DNA of 64,000 nt from Paenibacillus_S vulneris. Lineage in GTDB: Bacteria; Bacillota; Bacilli; Paenibacillales; NBRC-103111. How positions within the stretch are numbered: the stretch's first letter is position 1; the number at the start of each line of letters is the position of its first letter. The stretch is from NCBI RefSeq assembly GCF_039543185.1, contig NZ_BAABJG010000006.1:1-64000 (forward strand), in the 5' to 3' direction. The position numbers and the translations under genes were made by a program. This document shows positions 36,001 through 45,208 of the stretch, piece after piece. The notes below the pieces were generated by a model. The model saw only the letters and a program-made list of their open reading frames with translations, was not told where the DNA came from and did no database searches.

Positions 36001-37662
36001 TTACCACTTGCCTGCCGCACGGTCCTTAACCACCTTGGTTATGGTCGCCTCGTATTGTTTTTTATCCAATTTGTTCATTTCACCTACATACTCGTTCCAT
36101 ATCGCATCGAATTGCTCCGGCTTTGCCATGATCAGCTTCGGCAAATATTTCTTCTGCAGGTCGCCCGATTTTTGACCGAAAAGCTGCTCCGGCGTCCCTT
36201 GACCCAGGTTAATGCTCCATGCCGGGAACCAAGGACGGTTATCGGGCTTGGCGAACAAGTCGGTAAATACTTTAGCGCCATAAGCCTCCAGAATCTTCTT
36301 ATCCCCTTCGGTGTAGCTCATTGAAGCTACTTCCGGCTGATTTCCTACGGCGAACGAGTTGCCGTCCTTCAGCACGGAATTGTTGCCGTAACGAGGCCAG
36401 CTGTATTCAAAATATTGGAAGCCATAAGAGCGCTTAAATTCCGGGTCGTTACGCTTGGCGATCTGATCTGCGTTCATAACGAAGCGTCCCTTGTCGTTCA
36501 CCGAGTAAGTCTCGTCTTTAATTCCCCATTGTGTGAGGATTTGGTTCTCTTCCTTAAGCAAATTGTCGAAATATTTGATAATGCGGACCGGGTCCTTCGC
36601 CTTTACGGAGATTCCGATCCCGCGATTGTTCACGAAGGAAGGCGGATCGATGTATTGATCCTTTATATCCTTATCGAATACGATCGGCAGGGGAGCATAC
36701 CGTTTCTCATCAATCCCTGCTTTCTTCAGGTTGTTCGTAGCATCGCCTACTTGCCAGCCGTAATTGAAGTAACCAAGAACGCGGCCGGAGGTCAGCTTCG
36801 CCAAATATTGGTCTTTGTTCACGACGAACGATTCAGGATCGAACAAGCCCTCTGCGTTAATCTCGTTCAGCTTCTTTGCCCAGCGCTTCTCCAAGTCCGT
36901 AGCTGCAAAAATTTTGGCTTCCTGCGTCTTCATATCGACAATGACGCCGCCATCGTTTGGATATCCGGCAAGGTGCATCGGAGGATTCGTCAGCGTAAAG
37001 AAGTTGTCCGCTACGCCTGCAAAGGAAACGAAGCCGATAGTATCCTTACCATCCACTTGCGGATGCTTCTCCTTGTACTTCTTAATGAGATCGAAGTATT
37101 CGTCAAGCGTCTTGATCTTCGGATAATTAAACTCCTTCAACACGGAGCGCTGAATCCAGAAGGCACCCTGACTTATGTTCGGGTCCATGATATATCCTTG
37201 GTTCGCGGAGAACGGAAGGTGATAAATTTTGCCGTCCTTCTGGCGGAATTTATCCATGTACGGGCCGTATACCCGTTTAATATTCGGGCCATACTTCTCG
37301 ATCAGATCATCAAGTGCAATGAATGCGCCTGCATCCATCAGCTTATCGATTTCGCCTTCGGGTACTATGACGTCGGGATAGTCACCGGAGGCGATCATGA
37401 CGCCGGACTTCGTTTTTTGGTCGCCCACTATAAATTCCATCTTCCAGTTGACACCTGTCTGCTTCTCCAGCTCTTTACCTATCACGGTCTGGTTAGCCAT
37501 GATATCCTTTCCGCTCGAAAAGCTGTAATACGAGAAGGTAACCGGTGTCGTATCGTCGGATGCCGCCGGTTGTTTATCTGCCGCAGGCTGTTTGCTGCAG
37601 GCAACCGTCGCAGCTAGGAGGGACACGGCTAAGCCGGCCAGTGCTATTTTCCGTTTGACCAT
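36001..37662 (-). CDS. lplA: Extracellular oligosaccharide-binding lipoprotein LplA
   Basis: This large (553-residue) binding protein of the LplA group should capture aldouronates at the surface. The start is ATG 37662; a longer frame begins inside the promoter/cre region and is rejected. The signal peptide ends in the lipobox ATVAC (Cys22), followed by a lysine/alanine/proline linker. The two-lobed binding fold fills the rest, with the typical segments IASGDYPDVIVPEG (about 91-104) and YGPNIKRVYGPYMDKFR. It is the first transporter gene after the yesN-yesM regulators. Confidence 0.92.
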   Translation of the reverse strand: MVKRKIALAGLAVSLLAATVACSKQPAADKQPAASDDTTPVTFSYYSFSSGKDIMANQTVIGKELEKQTGVNWKMEFIVGDQKTKSGVMIASGDYPDVIVPEGEIDKLMDAGAFIALDDLIEKYGPNIKRVYGPYMDKFRQKDGKIYHLPFSANQGYIMDPNISQGAFWIQRSVLKEFNYPKIKTLDEYFDLIKKYKEKHPQVDGKDTIGFVSFAGVADNFFTLTNPPMHLAGYPNDGGVIVDMKTQEAKIFAATDLEKRWAKKLNEINAEGLFDPESFVVNKDQYLAKLTSGRVLGYFNYGWQVGDATNNLKKAGIDEKRYAPLPIVFDKDIKDQYIDPPSFVNNRGIGISVKAKDPVRIIKYFDNLLKEENQILTQWGIKDETYSVNDKGRFVMNADQIAKRNDPEFKRSYGFQYFEYSWPRYGNNSVLKDGNSFAVGNQPEVASMSYTEGDKKILEAYGAKVFTDLFAKPDNRPWFPAWSINLGQGTPEQLFGQKSGDLQKKYLPKLIMAKPEQFDAIWNEYVGEMNKLDKKQYEATITKVVKDRAAGKW

Positions 37663-37698
37663 TTCTATATTTGTTCCCCTTTCACCAATTAGTTTCCT

Positions 37699-37712
37699 TG
37701 TAAGCATTTTCA
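37699..37712. promoter_or_regulatory. Candidate cre (CcpA site) at the lplA promoter
   Basis: TGTAAGCATTTTCA fits the 14-base CcpA consensus TGWAANCGNTNWCA with one mismatch (A for G). It adjoins the -10 on the downstream side, a position where CcpA blocks initiation or elongation. This suggests that glucose represses the aldouronate operon. Confidence 0.6.
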
Positions 37713-37740
37713 GTATAGCTCGTAATCGTTTTCTTGTTCA
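37712..37740 (-). promoter_or_regulatory. Sigma-A promoter of lplA
   Basis: On the minus strand TGAACA (37735-37740) and TATACT (37712-37717) are spaced 17 bp. The transcript would start about 40 bp before the ATG at 37662. Confidence 0.55.
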
Positions 37741-37874
37741 CCCGGCAAACTTTAGATTATACTTTGAAAAATGCATGAAAATATAATAACCCCACTATGT
37801 GGGGCATGCTTATTCACACATTTACAAGGGTGGCCGATACGGAAAGCTTTTCAGCCGCACCCTTGTCCTTCCCA

Positions 37875-39617
37875 TCACGTACCCGGATCGCCTGACGGAA
37901 GCCGGATTTCGACGATCGTTCCGAAGTTTTCCTCGCTCTGTAACCGAAAATCAAATGAATCGCCATAACACATTTGCAACCGCGTGTATACATTCTTGAT
38001 TCCAACATGCTCGCCGAACGAGTCCTTCTCGTGAAGATATTCCATCAATTCCGCGTACTTTTCCTTCGGAATGCCCATCCCGTTATCGCTTAATCGGAAT
38101 ACGAGAACTTCTTCTTCCAGGTATAGATCAATACAGATGAGTCCGCTCTCCGGGGATTTCTCTACGCCATGAATACTGGCATTCTCTATAAAGGGGAGAA
38201 AAGACATCTTGGGAATCAAGCTGCCGTACGCCTCCTCCTGCACATTCAAACGGTATTCCAATCTATCACCGAAGCGGTACTTCTGAATCTCCAGAAAGCA
38301 TAAGGCAAGCTCCATTTCCTCTCGTACCGTAACCCAGTCACGTCCCCAGGCTATAGACCTCCGGAGCATTTTAGCCATATTCTGAATAATTCGGGCCGTT
38401 TCCTTCTCGGACTTCATCAAGCTCCGCATGCGGATCGTCTCCAGCGCATTAAATAAAAAATGCGGATTAATCTGGCTGTGAAGCGCATGCAGCTGAGCCT
38501 GCCTCTGTTTAAGCTCTGAATTTTTCTTTTGAATATCGGCTATGTAGACATCCTCGATCAAGCTCTGGATTTGCAGGGTCATTCTGTTAAATTCGCCGAT
38601 CAGCTGGCCGATCTCGTCTCTGGATTCCTCGTCGGGAATCGTTTCGAAGTTTTGATTCTTCACCTTTTTCATATGCTTCAAAATACGAATCAGCCGCACA
38701 TGCAAGGAACGGGCGATAAACACAAGGATGATCGATGGCACCAGGAAATTTAGACAGGCCAGAATAATGACGAAGGAACCGGATTTACGCACCTCCTCCA
38801 GCATGCTGACCTCATTCATAACCCCGCGCAGACTCCAGCCGTTTAAATAATTGATATTTTGATAATCTGACCGGAAGGTTAGAACACGCTGATCAGGAAA
38901 GCTGAGCGAAGCCATGGAAATATTGCTGTTCGCCCAATCAACGGAACCATCGTTAGAGTACGCGATCCGCCCTTGCGGGTCCACAAGGTAGAGCTTACCC
39001 TCAAAGGCGGAATGCTGAAGGAGCTCCTGCATCGTCTGCATATTCAGCTCCACCTTTAAAAGCTTGAGATAATTGGAATAATAAGCATAATTGTCGAGAC
39101 GCTGGAGCAGGCTTAACGTATTGCCGGATTTGTAAACTAGCGGATAAGGCACCTTGGTCTGAAACAATGTAATGTACCAATCTGTTTTTTGAAGCTCTTG
39201 CGAAATATGATCGATATTGCTTGAGGTCAAAATCGTCGGATTATCGACAAACAGCTGCACTTCCTTAACGGACTTATTCGCTTGCCATACCCGGTAAAAG
39301 GACGGTCGAATATAGGACTGATAAGCCTCGATATATTCGCTGTTACTGGAATAATCCTCATCCAGCATCTGATTAAACACAGTATCCGTATAAAACAGGT
39401 AGGTGATTCCTACCGCCTCGTCGATGAAATTCCGAATCTCGCTCTTCGTTTGCTCCATAGCCGTCACGGCGTCCCGGGTCTTCTGATTTTTAACGTTATT
39501 CGTGGTCACGTAGTAAAAAATAACGTTGGTTAATACAATCGGAATAAACACAGAGAAGAAGTACATCAAAAGCAGCTTATTCCGAAGCTTGACATTATTC
39601 AAAAATAATCTTAGCAT
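37875..39617 (-). CDS. YesM-type sensor histidine kinase
   Basis: YesM-family kinases sense external sugars and pair with YesN-type AraC regulators. The 580-residue protein has a helix at about 15-36, a large extracellular CACHE domain (about 40-275), a second helix (about 280-303), a HAMP domain (about 305-360) and the His_kinase core. The phospho-acceptor histidine is in HALHSQINPHFLFNALETI (about 378-396). The ATPase motifs are FLPFIENASIHGVE and LSDNGMGIPKE. It lies 19 bp after yesN and just upstream of lplA, so it should detect aldouronates or xylo-oligosaccharides. Confidence 0.92.
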   Translation of the reverse strand: MLRLFLNNVKLRNKLLLMYFFSVFIPIVLTNVIFYYVTTNNVKNQKTRDAVTAMEQTKSEIRNFIDEAVGITYLFYTDTVFNQMLDEDYSSNSEYIEAYQSYIRPSFYRVWQANKSVKEVQLFVDNPTILTSSNIDHISQELQKTDWYITLFQTKVPYPLVYKSGNTLSLLQRLDNYAYYSNYLKLLKVELNMQTMQELLQHSAFEGKLYLVDPQGRIAYSNDGSVDWANSNISMASLSFPDQRVLTFRSDYQNINYLNGWSLRGVMNEVSMLEEVRKSGSFVIILACLNFLVPSIILVFIARSLHVRLIRILKHMKKVKNQNFETIPDEESRDEIGQLIGEFNRMTLQIQSLIEDVYIADIQKKNSELKQRQAQLHALHSQINPHFLFNALETIRMRSLMKSEKETARIIQNMAKMLRRSIAWGRDWVTVREEMELALCFLEIQKYRFGDRLEYRLNVQEEAYGSLIPKMSFLPFIENASIHGVEKSPESGLICIDLYLEEEVLVFRLSDNGMGIPKEKYAELMEYLHEKDSFGEHVGIKNVYTRLQMCYGDSFDFRLQSEENFGTIVEIRLPSGDPGT

Positions 39618-39636
39618 GATTGCCGCCGCCTTGGTT

Positions 39637-41208
39637 TTAGTGTCCGATGATTTTATTCCGGTATTCAGTAGGCGTTACACTTTCGCGCTTCTCGAATTGG
39701 GTCACAAAATAGTCTGCATTCTGAAAGCCGACTGTCTGGGCGATTTCATAAATGCGCAAATCGGTTTGGCGCAAAAGCTTCTTGGCTTCCTCAATCCGAA
39801 GCTGCAGTAAAAAATCGTTGAAATAGACGCCGTAGGTTTTACGGAACAGCTGACCGAGGTAAGCCGGATTCATATAGAAGGCTGCCGCAATGCTCTTGAG
39901 GCTGACGTTCTCGGCATAATGGGTTTCAATATATTTTTTCACCTTATGGATGCTTCCCTTGGACTGCTCCTTACGAAGCTGATCAAGATATTCCGATGCC
40001 TGGACCAAAAATCGGACAAGCAGCTCCTTCAGCTCCTTGAGCGTTATATTCATCTGCTGCCACTGCATAATCTCCGGCAATGTCGTGAGGGGCTTCTCAT
40101 CGCCTTCAAGCTCCTTGACCAGCTGAATTACGCTGATAACGCAGCGGGCGATAGTATTCCCGATGGCACGGGGCGCAAAGCGCTTATATTGAAACTGGTG
40201 GAACATATGATCCACCGTGCGCAGCAAGGCTTCCTGATCCTGCTCCTCCAGCTGGTCCATCAGCTGCTTATACAGCTCCGCATCGATATCGAGCGTATAC
40301 AGCGGAATCCCCTGTACCTGCTCATACATGATTACCGTCTCGCCGTCCATGGCAAATTGATACTGTGCGGCCTCACCAGCGGTGACAAAGGACTCCCTCA
40401 CCTCCGTCAGCCTGCTCACCGGTTTTCCGGCGAAGATGGTTACCGTCCCATGGGCCAGCTTCGTTAAGCTTCCCTGCAAGGCTCGAAGGCTGATCTCCAG
40501 TCTCTGGTCAAAGCTCTCCAGCCACGCGTAGTGGATGAGGAGGCTGTATTTACCGTCAGCATGCTGTATCAGAGGAATTCGGTCAACGGACATACCGGGC
40601 ACGTTGAACACTTGAAGAATGCAATCTATAACGTGCTCCTGTCGGGGCGCCGGTAATGTATCCCCTTTCAAGCGCAGCTCAATGAGAGCGCAGCAGAATC
40701 GGGCAGCATCCTCCATACGCAGAGCCGACAGCAGCTCCGGTTCGTCCTCCTGCTTTACTTGTCCCTGGATAAGCAGCTCCAGCACAGACCCTCCGACACG
40801 CCTGCCCTTGCTTATCCGGGTCAGTCTCCTCATGTTGATCGTATCGCATAGCTTAAGCAGAGTGCCCTGGAGCTCCTCTTCGTCAATCGGCTTCAATATG
40901 TAATCGACAACGCCGTAGCGAAGCGCTTGCTGCGCATACTTGAAATCGTGGTAACCGCTTATAATAATGAAGCTGGGCTGACTCCCCTCCTGCTCCGCCA
41001 CAGTCCCTATCACGTCCAAACCGTCAAGGACCGGCATACGGATATCTATGATGACCAGGTCCGGCTCCAGCTCCTTTATAAGCTTAAGAGCCTCTTGGCC
41101 ATTCTCCGCCTCCCCGGCGATAACATAGCCCAGCTGCTCCCAATCGATTAAGCTCATCAAGCCCTTCCTTACATACATTTCGTCATCTACCAACAGCACT
41201 TTATACAC
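39637..41208 (-). CDS. YesN-type AraC-family response regulator
   Basis: The 523-residue regulator has an N-terminal receiver (1-120) with the phosphorylated Asp in LVIIDIRMPVLDG (about 55) and Lys in YILKPIDEEE. A long middle region (about 135-410) of unknown fold follows. The C-terminus is an AraC/XylS pair of helix-turn-helix motifs (about 420-520, NVSLKSIAAAFYMNPAYLGQ and YEIAQTVGFQNADYF). The start is GTG 41208 with TAAGGAG upstream. It forms an operon with the kinase and is the likely activator of lplA-lplB-ytcP-aguA-xynA2-xynB. Confidence 0.92.
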   Translation of the reverse strand: MYKVLLVDDEMYVRKGLMSLIDWEQLGYVIAGEAENGQEALKLIKELEPDLVIIDIRMPVLDGLDVIGTVAEQEGSQPSFIIISGYHDFKYAQQALRYGVVDYILKPIDEEELQGTLLKLCDTINMRRLTRISKGRRVGGSVLELLIQGQVKQEDEPELLSALRMEDAARFCCALIELRLKGDTLPAPRQEHVIDCILQVFNVPGMSVDRIPLIQHADGKYSLLIHYAWLESFDQRLEISLRALQGSLTKLAHGTVTIFAGKPVSRLTEVRESFVTAGEAAQYQFAMDGETVIMYEQVQGIPLYTLDIDAELYKQLMDQLEEQDQEALLRTVDHMFHQFQYKRFAPRAIGNTIARCVISVIQLVKELEGDEKPLTTLPEIMQWQQMNITLKELKELLVRFLVQASEYLDQLRKEQSKGSIHKVKKYIETHYAENVSLKSIAAAFYMNPAYLGQLFRKTYGVYFNDFLLQLRIEEAKKLLRQTDLRIYEIAQTVGFQNADYFVTQFEKRESVTPTEYRNKIIGH

Positions 41209-41578
41209 AATCGCTTCTCCTTACTCATGACATAATGAATAATCGATGAACATCGACCGTTCCCCTCCAGGGGATGAATCCGGTTTCAAATGATGTATGA
41301 CTATCTTCAGCAATCATAGCCATGCTTGAAGTCATAGAGAGCCAAAAGACGGACCTGCTCATGTACCCGCTCCCATCTTTTGAGCATTACAAGCCTCGCT
41401 TACCAAGCTCCCTGCCGCCCTGCTTTTCGTTCAACATATCAGCGTTCACGTCGTCTGTCAACGTCAGTACCATTCCCTCAAGACATGTGAATTAAATCAC
41501 ATTCACATTCTTATACTAACATTGAAGGAAAAGGATAACAATAATCCATATCCTGCCTAATGACATAAGGAGCTGATT
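41209..41578. other. Divergent region between yesN and the cytochrome bd genes
   Basis: This 370-bp stretch has no gene. It contains a small CCCCT/AGGGG hairpin near 41265, a TGTGA-N6-TCACA palindrome (41486-41503) and TATACT at 41513-41518 on the cydA side. Confidence 0.6.
41486..41503. promoter_or_regulatory. FNR/CRP-family operator upstream of cydA
   Basis: ATGTGAATTAAATCACAT is a perfect 18-bp palindrome matching the Bacillus Fnr and general CRP-family pattern TGTGA-N6-TCACA. It precedes TATACT (41513-41518) and covers the expected -35 position. Oxygen-responsive control of the terminal oxidase is a natural reading. The placement fits repression, or class II activation from a slightly later start site. 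Confidence 0.65.
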
Positions 41579-42934
41579 ATGATGTCCTACGATCCTGCGG
41601 TGTACAGCCGCATATTGACAGGGCTTACCTTGGGCTTTCACATCCTGTTCGCCACGATCGGGGTGGGCGTTCCCGTGATGATTGCCATTGCGGAGTTTCT
41701 TGGAATCAAGCTGAAGGACCCACACTACCAATTGTTGGCCCGCCGCTGGGCACGCGGCTTCGTCATCTCCGTCGCCGTAGGGGTAGTCACCGGAACTTGC
41801 ATAGGGATGCAGCTGAATTTGCTGTGGCCGAGCTTCATGCAGATTGCCGGTCAAGCTATCGCCCTGCCGCTGTTCATGGAGACCTTCGCCTTTTTCTTTG
41901 AAGCTATTTTTCTGGGCATTTATTTATATACTTGGGATCGTTTCCGCAATCCGTGGACCCATTTCTCCATCGTCATCCCGGTCATTATCGGATCCTCGTT
42001 ATCCGCTTTTTTTATTACTGTGGTGAACGCCTTTATGAATACGCCTCAAGGCTTCAAGCTGGAGGGGCGAACCATCATCGATATCGACCCGCTGGTCGCT
42101 ATGTTTAACCCGGCAACGCCTAGCAAGACCGCTCACGTACTGTCTTCCGCCTATATGACCAGCGCGTTTTTGCTGGCGGCCATCGCCGCTGTGTCGCTGC
42201 TTGCAGGGAAAAGACATGCTTATTACACCAAAGCATTGAAGCTGACGATGCTCGCCGGACTAGTGTTCTCCGTGCTGACGGCCGTCATCGGGGATATGTC
42301 CGGCAAGTTCCTTGCCGAATATCAGCCGGAGAAGCTTGCCGCCGCGGAATGGCACTTCGAGACAACTGCTCGGGCTCCGCTGGTCCTCGGCGGAATTCTC
42401 GATGAAAACCATGAAGTCCGTTATGGGCTTAAGCTTCCATTCGCCTTGAGTATTCTTGCCTTCGGCAAGCCGAATGCCGTTGTAACCGGATTGAACGACA
42501 TTCCTCCGGATGAGCGGCCTCCGCTCTATATTCATTACTTGTTTGATATGATGGTGGCCATCGGCAGCCTCCTGATCGTGCTGTGCCTGGCGTACATTCT
42601 GTTCGCCCGAAGAGCCCGCCGTACCGTGGGGGGCGAGCTGCCCCGCTGGCTGCTGCGCTGTATTGTGGCTTCCGGACCTCTGGCTATGCTTGCAATCGAA
42701 TGCGGCTGGATATTGGCCGAGGTCGGACGGCAGCCCTGGATTCTCCGCGGTTATATGAAAACCGTGCACGGAGCCACCACATCCGCGAATGTGGATTGGA
42801 TGCTGCTGCTGTTCGCCCTATTGTACCTGGTATTGGGAGTTACGGTATGGGCTGTGCTTCGCAAAATGTTCAGGAGCAACTCGGCAGAGAAGGAATTGGC
42901 CGGACGAGGCCTGGAGGGGGGCGAAATGAGATGA
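41579..42934 (+). CDS. cydA: Cytochrome bd-type quinol oxidase subunit I
   Basis: CydA carries the haems and quinol site of a bd-type terminal oxidase. The 451-residue protein has about nine membrane helices. Candidate haem-ligand histidines lie in LTLGFHILFATIG (about 20) and in SKTAHVLSSAYMTS (about 184), and the conserved GRQPW motif is at about 385. The quinol loop is short, as in the YthA/cyanide-insensitive branch, not the Escherichia long-loop type. AAGGAG lies 6 bp before the ATG. Its stop overlaps cydB. Confidence 0.93.
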   Translation: MMSYDPAVYSRILTGLTLGFHILFATIGVGVPVMIAIAEFLGIKLKDPHYQLLARRWARGFVISVAVGVVTGTCIGMQLNLLWPSFMQIAGQAIALPLFMETFAFFFEAIFLGIYLYTWDRFRNPWTHFSIVIPVIIGSSLSAFFITVVNAFMNTPQGFKLEGRTIIDIDPLVAMFNPATPSKTAHVLSSAYMTSAFLLAAIAAVSLLAGKRHAYYTKALKLTMLAGLVFSVLTAVIGDMSGKFLAEYQPEKLAAAEWHFETTARAPLVLGGILDENHEVRYGLKLPFALSILAFGKPNAVVTGLNDIPPDERPPLYIHYLFDMMVAIGSLLIVLCLAYILFARRARRTVGGELPRWLLRCIVASGPLAMLAIECGWILAEVGRQPWILRGYMKTVHGATTSANVDWMLLLFALLYLVLGVTVWAVLRKMFRSNSAEKELAGRGLEGGEMR

Positions 42935-43950
42935 ATATCGAAATTATCGGCATCACGGTACTCTGGATCTTCCTTTATGGATATTTGATCGTCGCCTCGA
43001 TTGACTTCGGCGCCGGATTTTTCAGTTATTACAGTATGATAACGGGAAGAAAGCATCTCGTGCATGGCATCATCGAGAGGTATTTGTCCCCCGTGTGGGA
43101 GGTTACGAACGTATTCCTCATCTTCTTCATGGTCGGAATCGTCGGCTTTTTCCCTGATACGGCCTACTACCTGGGTACCGCCCTGCTGCTGCCCGGCAGC
43201 ATTGCGATCATCCTGCTTGCCATTCGCGGCTCCTATTACGCGTTCAGCACTTATGGAGCCAAGGACAACAGCATCTATTTGCTGCTGTATGGCGCTAGCG
43301 GCCTGTTCATTCCGGCGGCATTGTCCATCGTGCTGACCCTCTCGGAAGGGGGATTTATCCAGGAGCAGGACGGACAGGTTAATCTTCTGTACGGCAAGCT
43401 GTTCACCAGTCCCTACGCCTGGTCCGTCGTGGTGCTGTCGCTGGTCAGTATTCTGTTTATTTCTGCGGCGTTCCTGACCTACTACGCCAATAAAGCCAAG
43501 GACACCCAGGCAATGGAAGTGCTGCGCGGCTTCGCTATCGGCTGGAGCGCCCCAACGATTCTGGCAAGCCTGCTCGTCTTCTTTGCCATATACCGCCATA
43601 ATCCGTGGCACTTTGACAATATGCTTCATTATGCATGGATGTTCGTGCTCTCGCTCGTCTGTTTCTTAATCGCAACCTATTTGATTTGGAAGCGGCAAAG
43701 ACTGGGCTTATCCTTTATTCTGGTCATGCTGCAATTCTTCTTTGCCTTCTTTGGCTATGGAGCTGCGCATTTGCCGTACATCTTGTATCCAATCGTATCG
43801 ATCCATGAGAGCGTCACAAGCCCGGAAATGGGCATTGCGCTGATCATCGCCTTTATTGCAGGCCTGCTGCTGCTCATCCCTTCGCTGTATTTGCTTATGA
43901 GGCTGTTTCTGTTTAATGCCTCGTACGTCCAGGGCAAGGCAGGCAAGTAG
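42931..43950 (+). CDS. cydB: Cytochrome bd-type quinol oxidase subunit II
   Basis: CydB is the structural partner of CydA. The frame is open far upstream inside cydA, but the start that makes sense is the ATG at 42931, overlapping the cydA stop (ATGA) and giving MNIEIIGITVLWIF at the start of the first helix. The 339-residue protein has eight to nine helices and the family signatures GYLIVASIDFGAGFF (about 17-31) and, shortly after, YLSPVWEVTNVF (about 50-61). No cydCD assembly transporter is adjacent. Confidence 0.9.
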   Translation: MNIEIIGITVLWIFLYGYLIVASIDFGAGFFSYYSMITGRKHLVHGIIERYLSPVWEVTNVFLIFFMVGIVGFFPDTAYYLGTALLLPGSIAIILLAIRGSYYAFSTYGAKDNSIYLLLYGASGLFIPAALSIVLTLSEGGFIQEQDGQVNLLYGKLFTSPYAWSVVVLSLVSILFISAAFLTYYANKAKDTQAMEVLRGFAIGWSAPTILASLLVFFAIYRHNPWHFDNMLHYAWMFVLSLVCFLIATYLIWKRQRLGLSFILVMLQFFFAFFGYGAAHLPYILYPIVSIHESVTSPEMGIALIIAFIAGLLLLIPSLYLLMRLFLFNASYVQGKAGK

Positions 43951-44011
43951 CCGGGTACCATCAAACCTTCCCTTCATTACATGGAAAAAATTCGGCACCG
44001 CTGTAAAAAAG

Positions 44012-44055
44012 TAAAAAAAGCCCGAGCGCCTTCTATTTTGGAAGGAACCCGGGCT
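44012..44055 (-). terminator. Terminator of the Gfo/Idh gene
   Basis: On the minus strand AGCCCGGGTTCCTTC pairs with GAAGGCGCTCGGGCT around a short loop, followed by TTTTTTTAC. Confidence 0.85.
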
Positions 44056-44080
44056 TGCGCTCGTTATGCTGTAACAGGTC

Positions 44081-45163
44081 TCAGTCGAAATAAACGGCCT
44101 TCCCTGTTTTCGACGATTCATAGATCGCCTCTAATATTTCCGAAACGACGCAGGCCTGCTCCGGCGTAACAACCGGCTCCTTATCCTGCTCGACAGCTTC
44201 AAGCCACAAGCGCATTTCCAGATCGGCCGGGCTTTCCTTTTTCCCGTCGTAGAAGTCTACGCCTTTGGCGTCCAGCTGAATTTGATTCATGAACAGGCGG
44301 CTGTGCTTTTCACCGTTAATGCGCAAACCGTCCTGCATATCGGCCCCGCCCTCCGTGCCGCAAAGGGTGGTTTTGGCTTCTCCCGTTTGCAGCATGTTGA
44401 TGGCCCAGCTGGATTCCAGCATGATCGTCGCACCGTTCTGCATGGTGATCATTCCGAACGCCGAATCTTCCACCGTAAATTTCTCCGGGTCCCACGAGCC
44501 CCAGGCATTAGCTGCATCATGCTTTTGGGACAGCTTATGGAAGGCCGTGCCCAGTACTGCTTTTGGCTTATAATTGTCCATCATCCAAAGGGTCAGATCC
44601 AGCGCATGCGTCCCGATATCGATCAACGGGCCTCCGCCTTGCTTCTCCTCATCCAGGAACACGCCCCAGGTCGGTACGGCACGGCGGCGAATGGCATGTG
44701 CTTTTGCAAAATAGATCTCGCCCAGCTCGCCGTCGGAGCATATTCTCTTCAGGTATTGGCTGTCGGAACGGAAGCGGTTCTGATACCCTATTGTCAGCTT
44801 CTTGCCGGTGCGCTTGGCAGCTTCGACCATCCTGCGCGCGTCAGCGGCTGTCTTGGCCATAGGCTTCTCACACATGACATGCTTGTCCGCTTCAAGCGAA
44901 GCGATCGAGATTTCGGCATGGGAATCGTTCGGTGTGCATACATGCACAATATCGATAGAGCTATCCTTCAGAAGCTCTCTATAATCCTCATATACTTTGG
45001 CATCCGGAGTTCCGAATTTGGCTGCCGCCTCCTGAGCTCTCTCCAGCTCAATATCGCAAAACGCGACCATTTCAACGTTAGCCTGATTTTTCAATGCCGG
45101 CATATGCTTCCCATTGGCAATGCCGCCACAGCCGATAATCCCTATTCTAAATTTAGCAGACAT
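44081..45163 (-). CDS. Gfo/Idh/MocA-family oxidoreductase
   Basis: This 360-residue NAD(P)-dependent dehydrogenase acts on a sugar, inositol or related polyol. The Rossmann motif GIIGCGGIANGKHMPAL is at about 8-24, the catalytic lysine motif CEKPMAK at about 95-101 and the GGGPLIDIGTHALDLTLW segment (catalytic His) at about 176-193, all intact. It stands alone on the minus strand, convergent with cydAB and bounded by a strong terminator. The substrate cannot be deduced; the nearby carbohydrate genes are suggestive only. Confidence 0.9.
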   Translation of the reverse strand: MSAKFRIGIIGCGGIANGKHMPALKNQANVEMVAFCDIELERAQEAAAKFGTPDAKVYEDYRELLKDSSIDIVHVCTPNDSHAEISIASLEADKHVMCEKPMAKTAADARRMVEAAKRTGKKLTIGYQNRFRSDSQYLKRICSDGELGEIYFAKAHAIRRRAVPTWGVFLDEEKQGGGPLIDIGTHALDLTLWMMDNYKPKAVLGTAFHKLSQKHDAANAWGSWDPEKFTVEDSAFGMITMQNGATIMLESSWAINMLQTGEAKTTLCGTEGGADMQDGLRINGEKHSRLFMNQIQLDAKGVDFYDGKKESPADLEMRLWLEAVEQDKEPVVTPEQACVVSEILEAIYESSKTGKAVYFD

Positions 45164-45208
45164 TCTGTTCGTCCTCCTTGGGTACGGTCTCTCACATGAA
45201 CTTGTTCC

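Noticed and set aside
36415..37617. 400-codon frame antisense to lplA
   Set aside because: No ribosome binding site or family motif; lplA is clearly the real gene.
42583..42930. Upstream extension of the cydB frame inside cydA
   Set aside because: The first 116 codons are cydA sequence read in another frame. The true start is the ATGA overlap at 42931.
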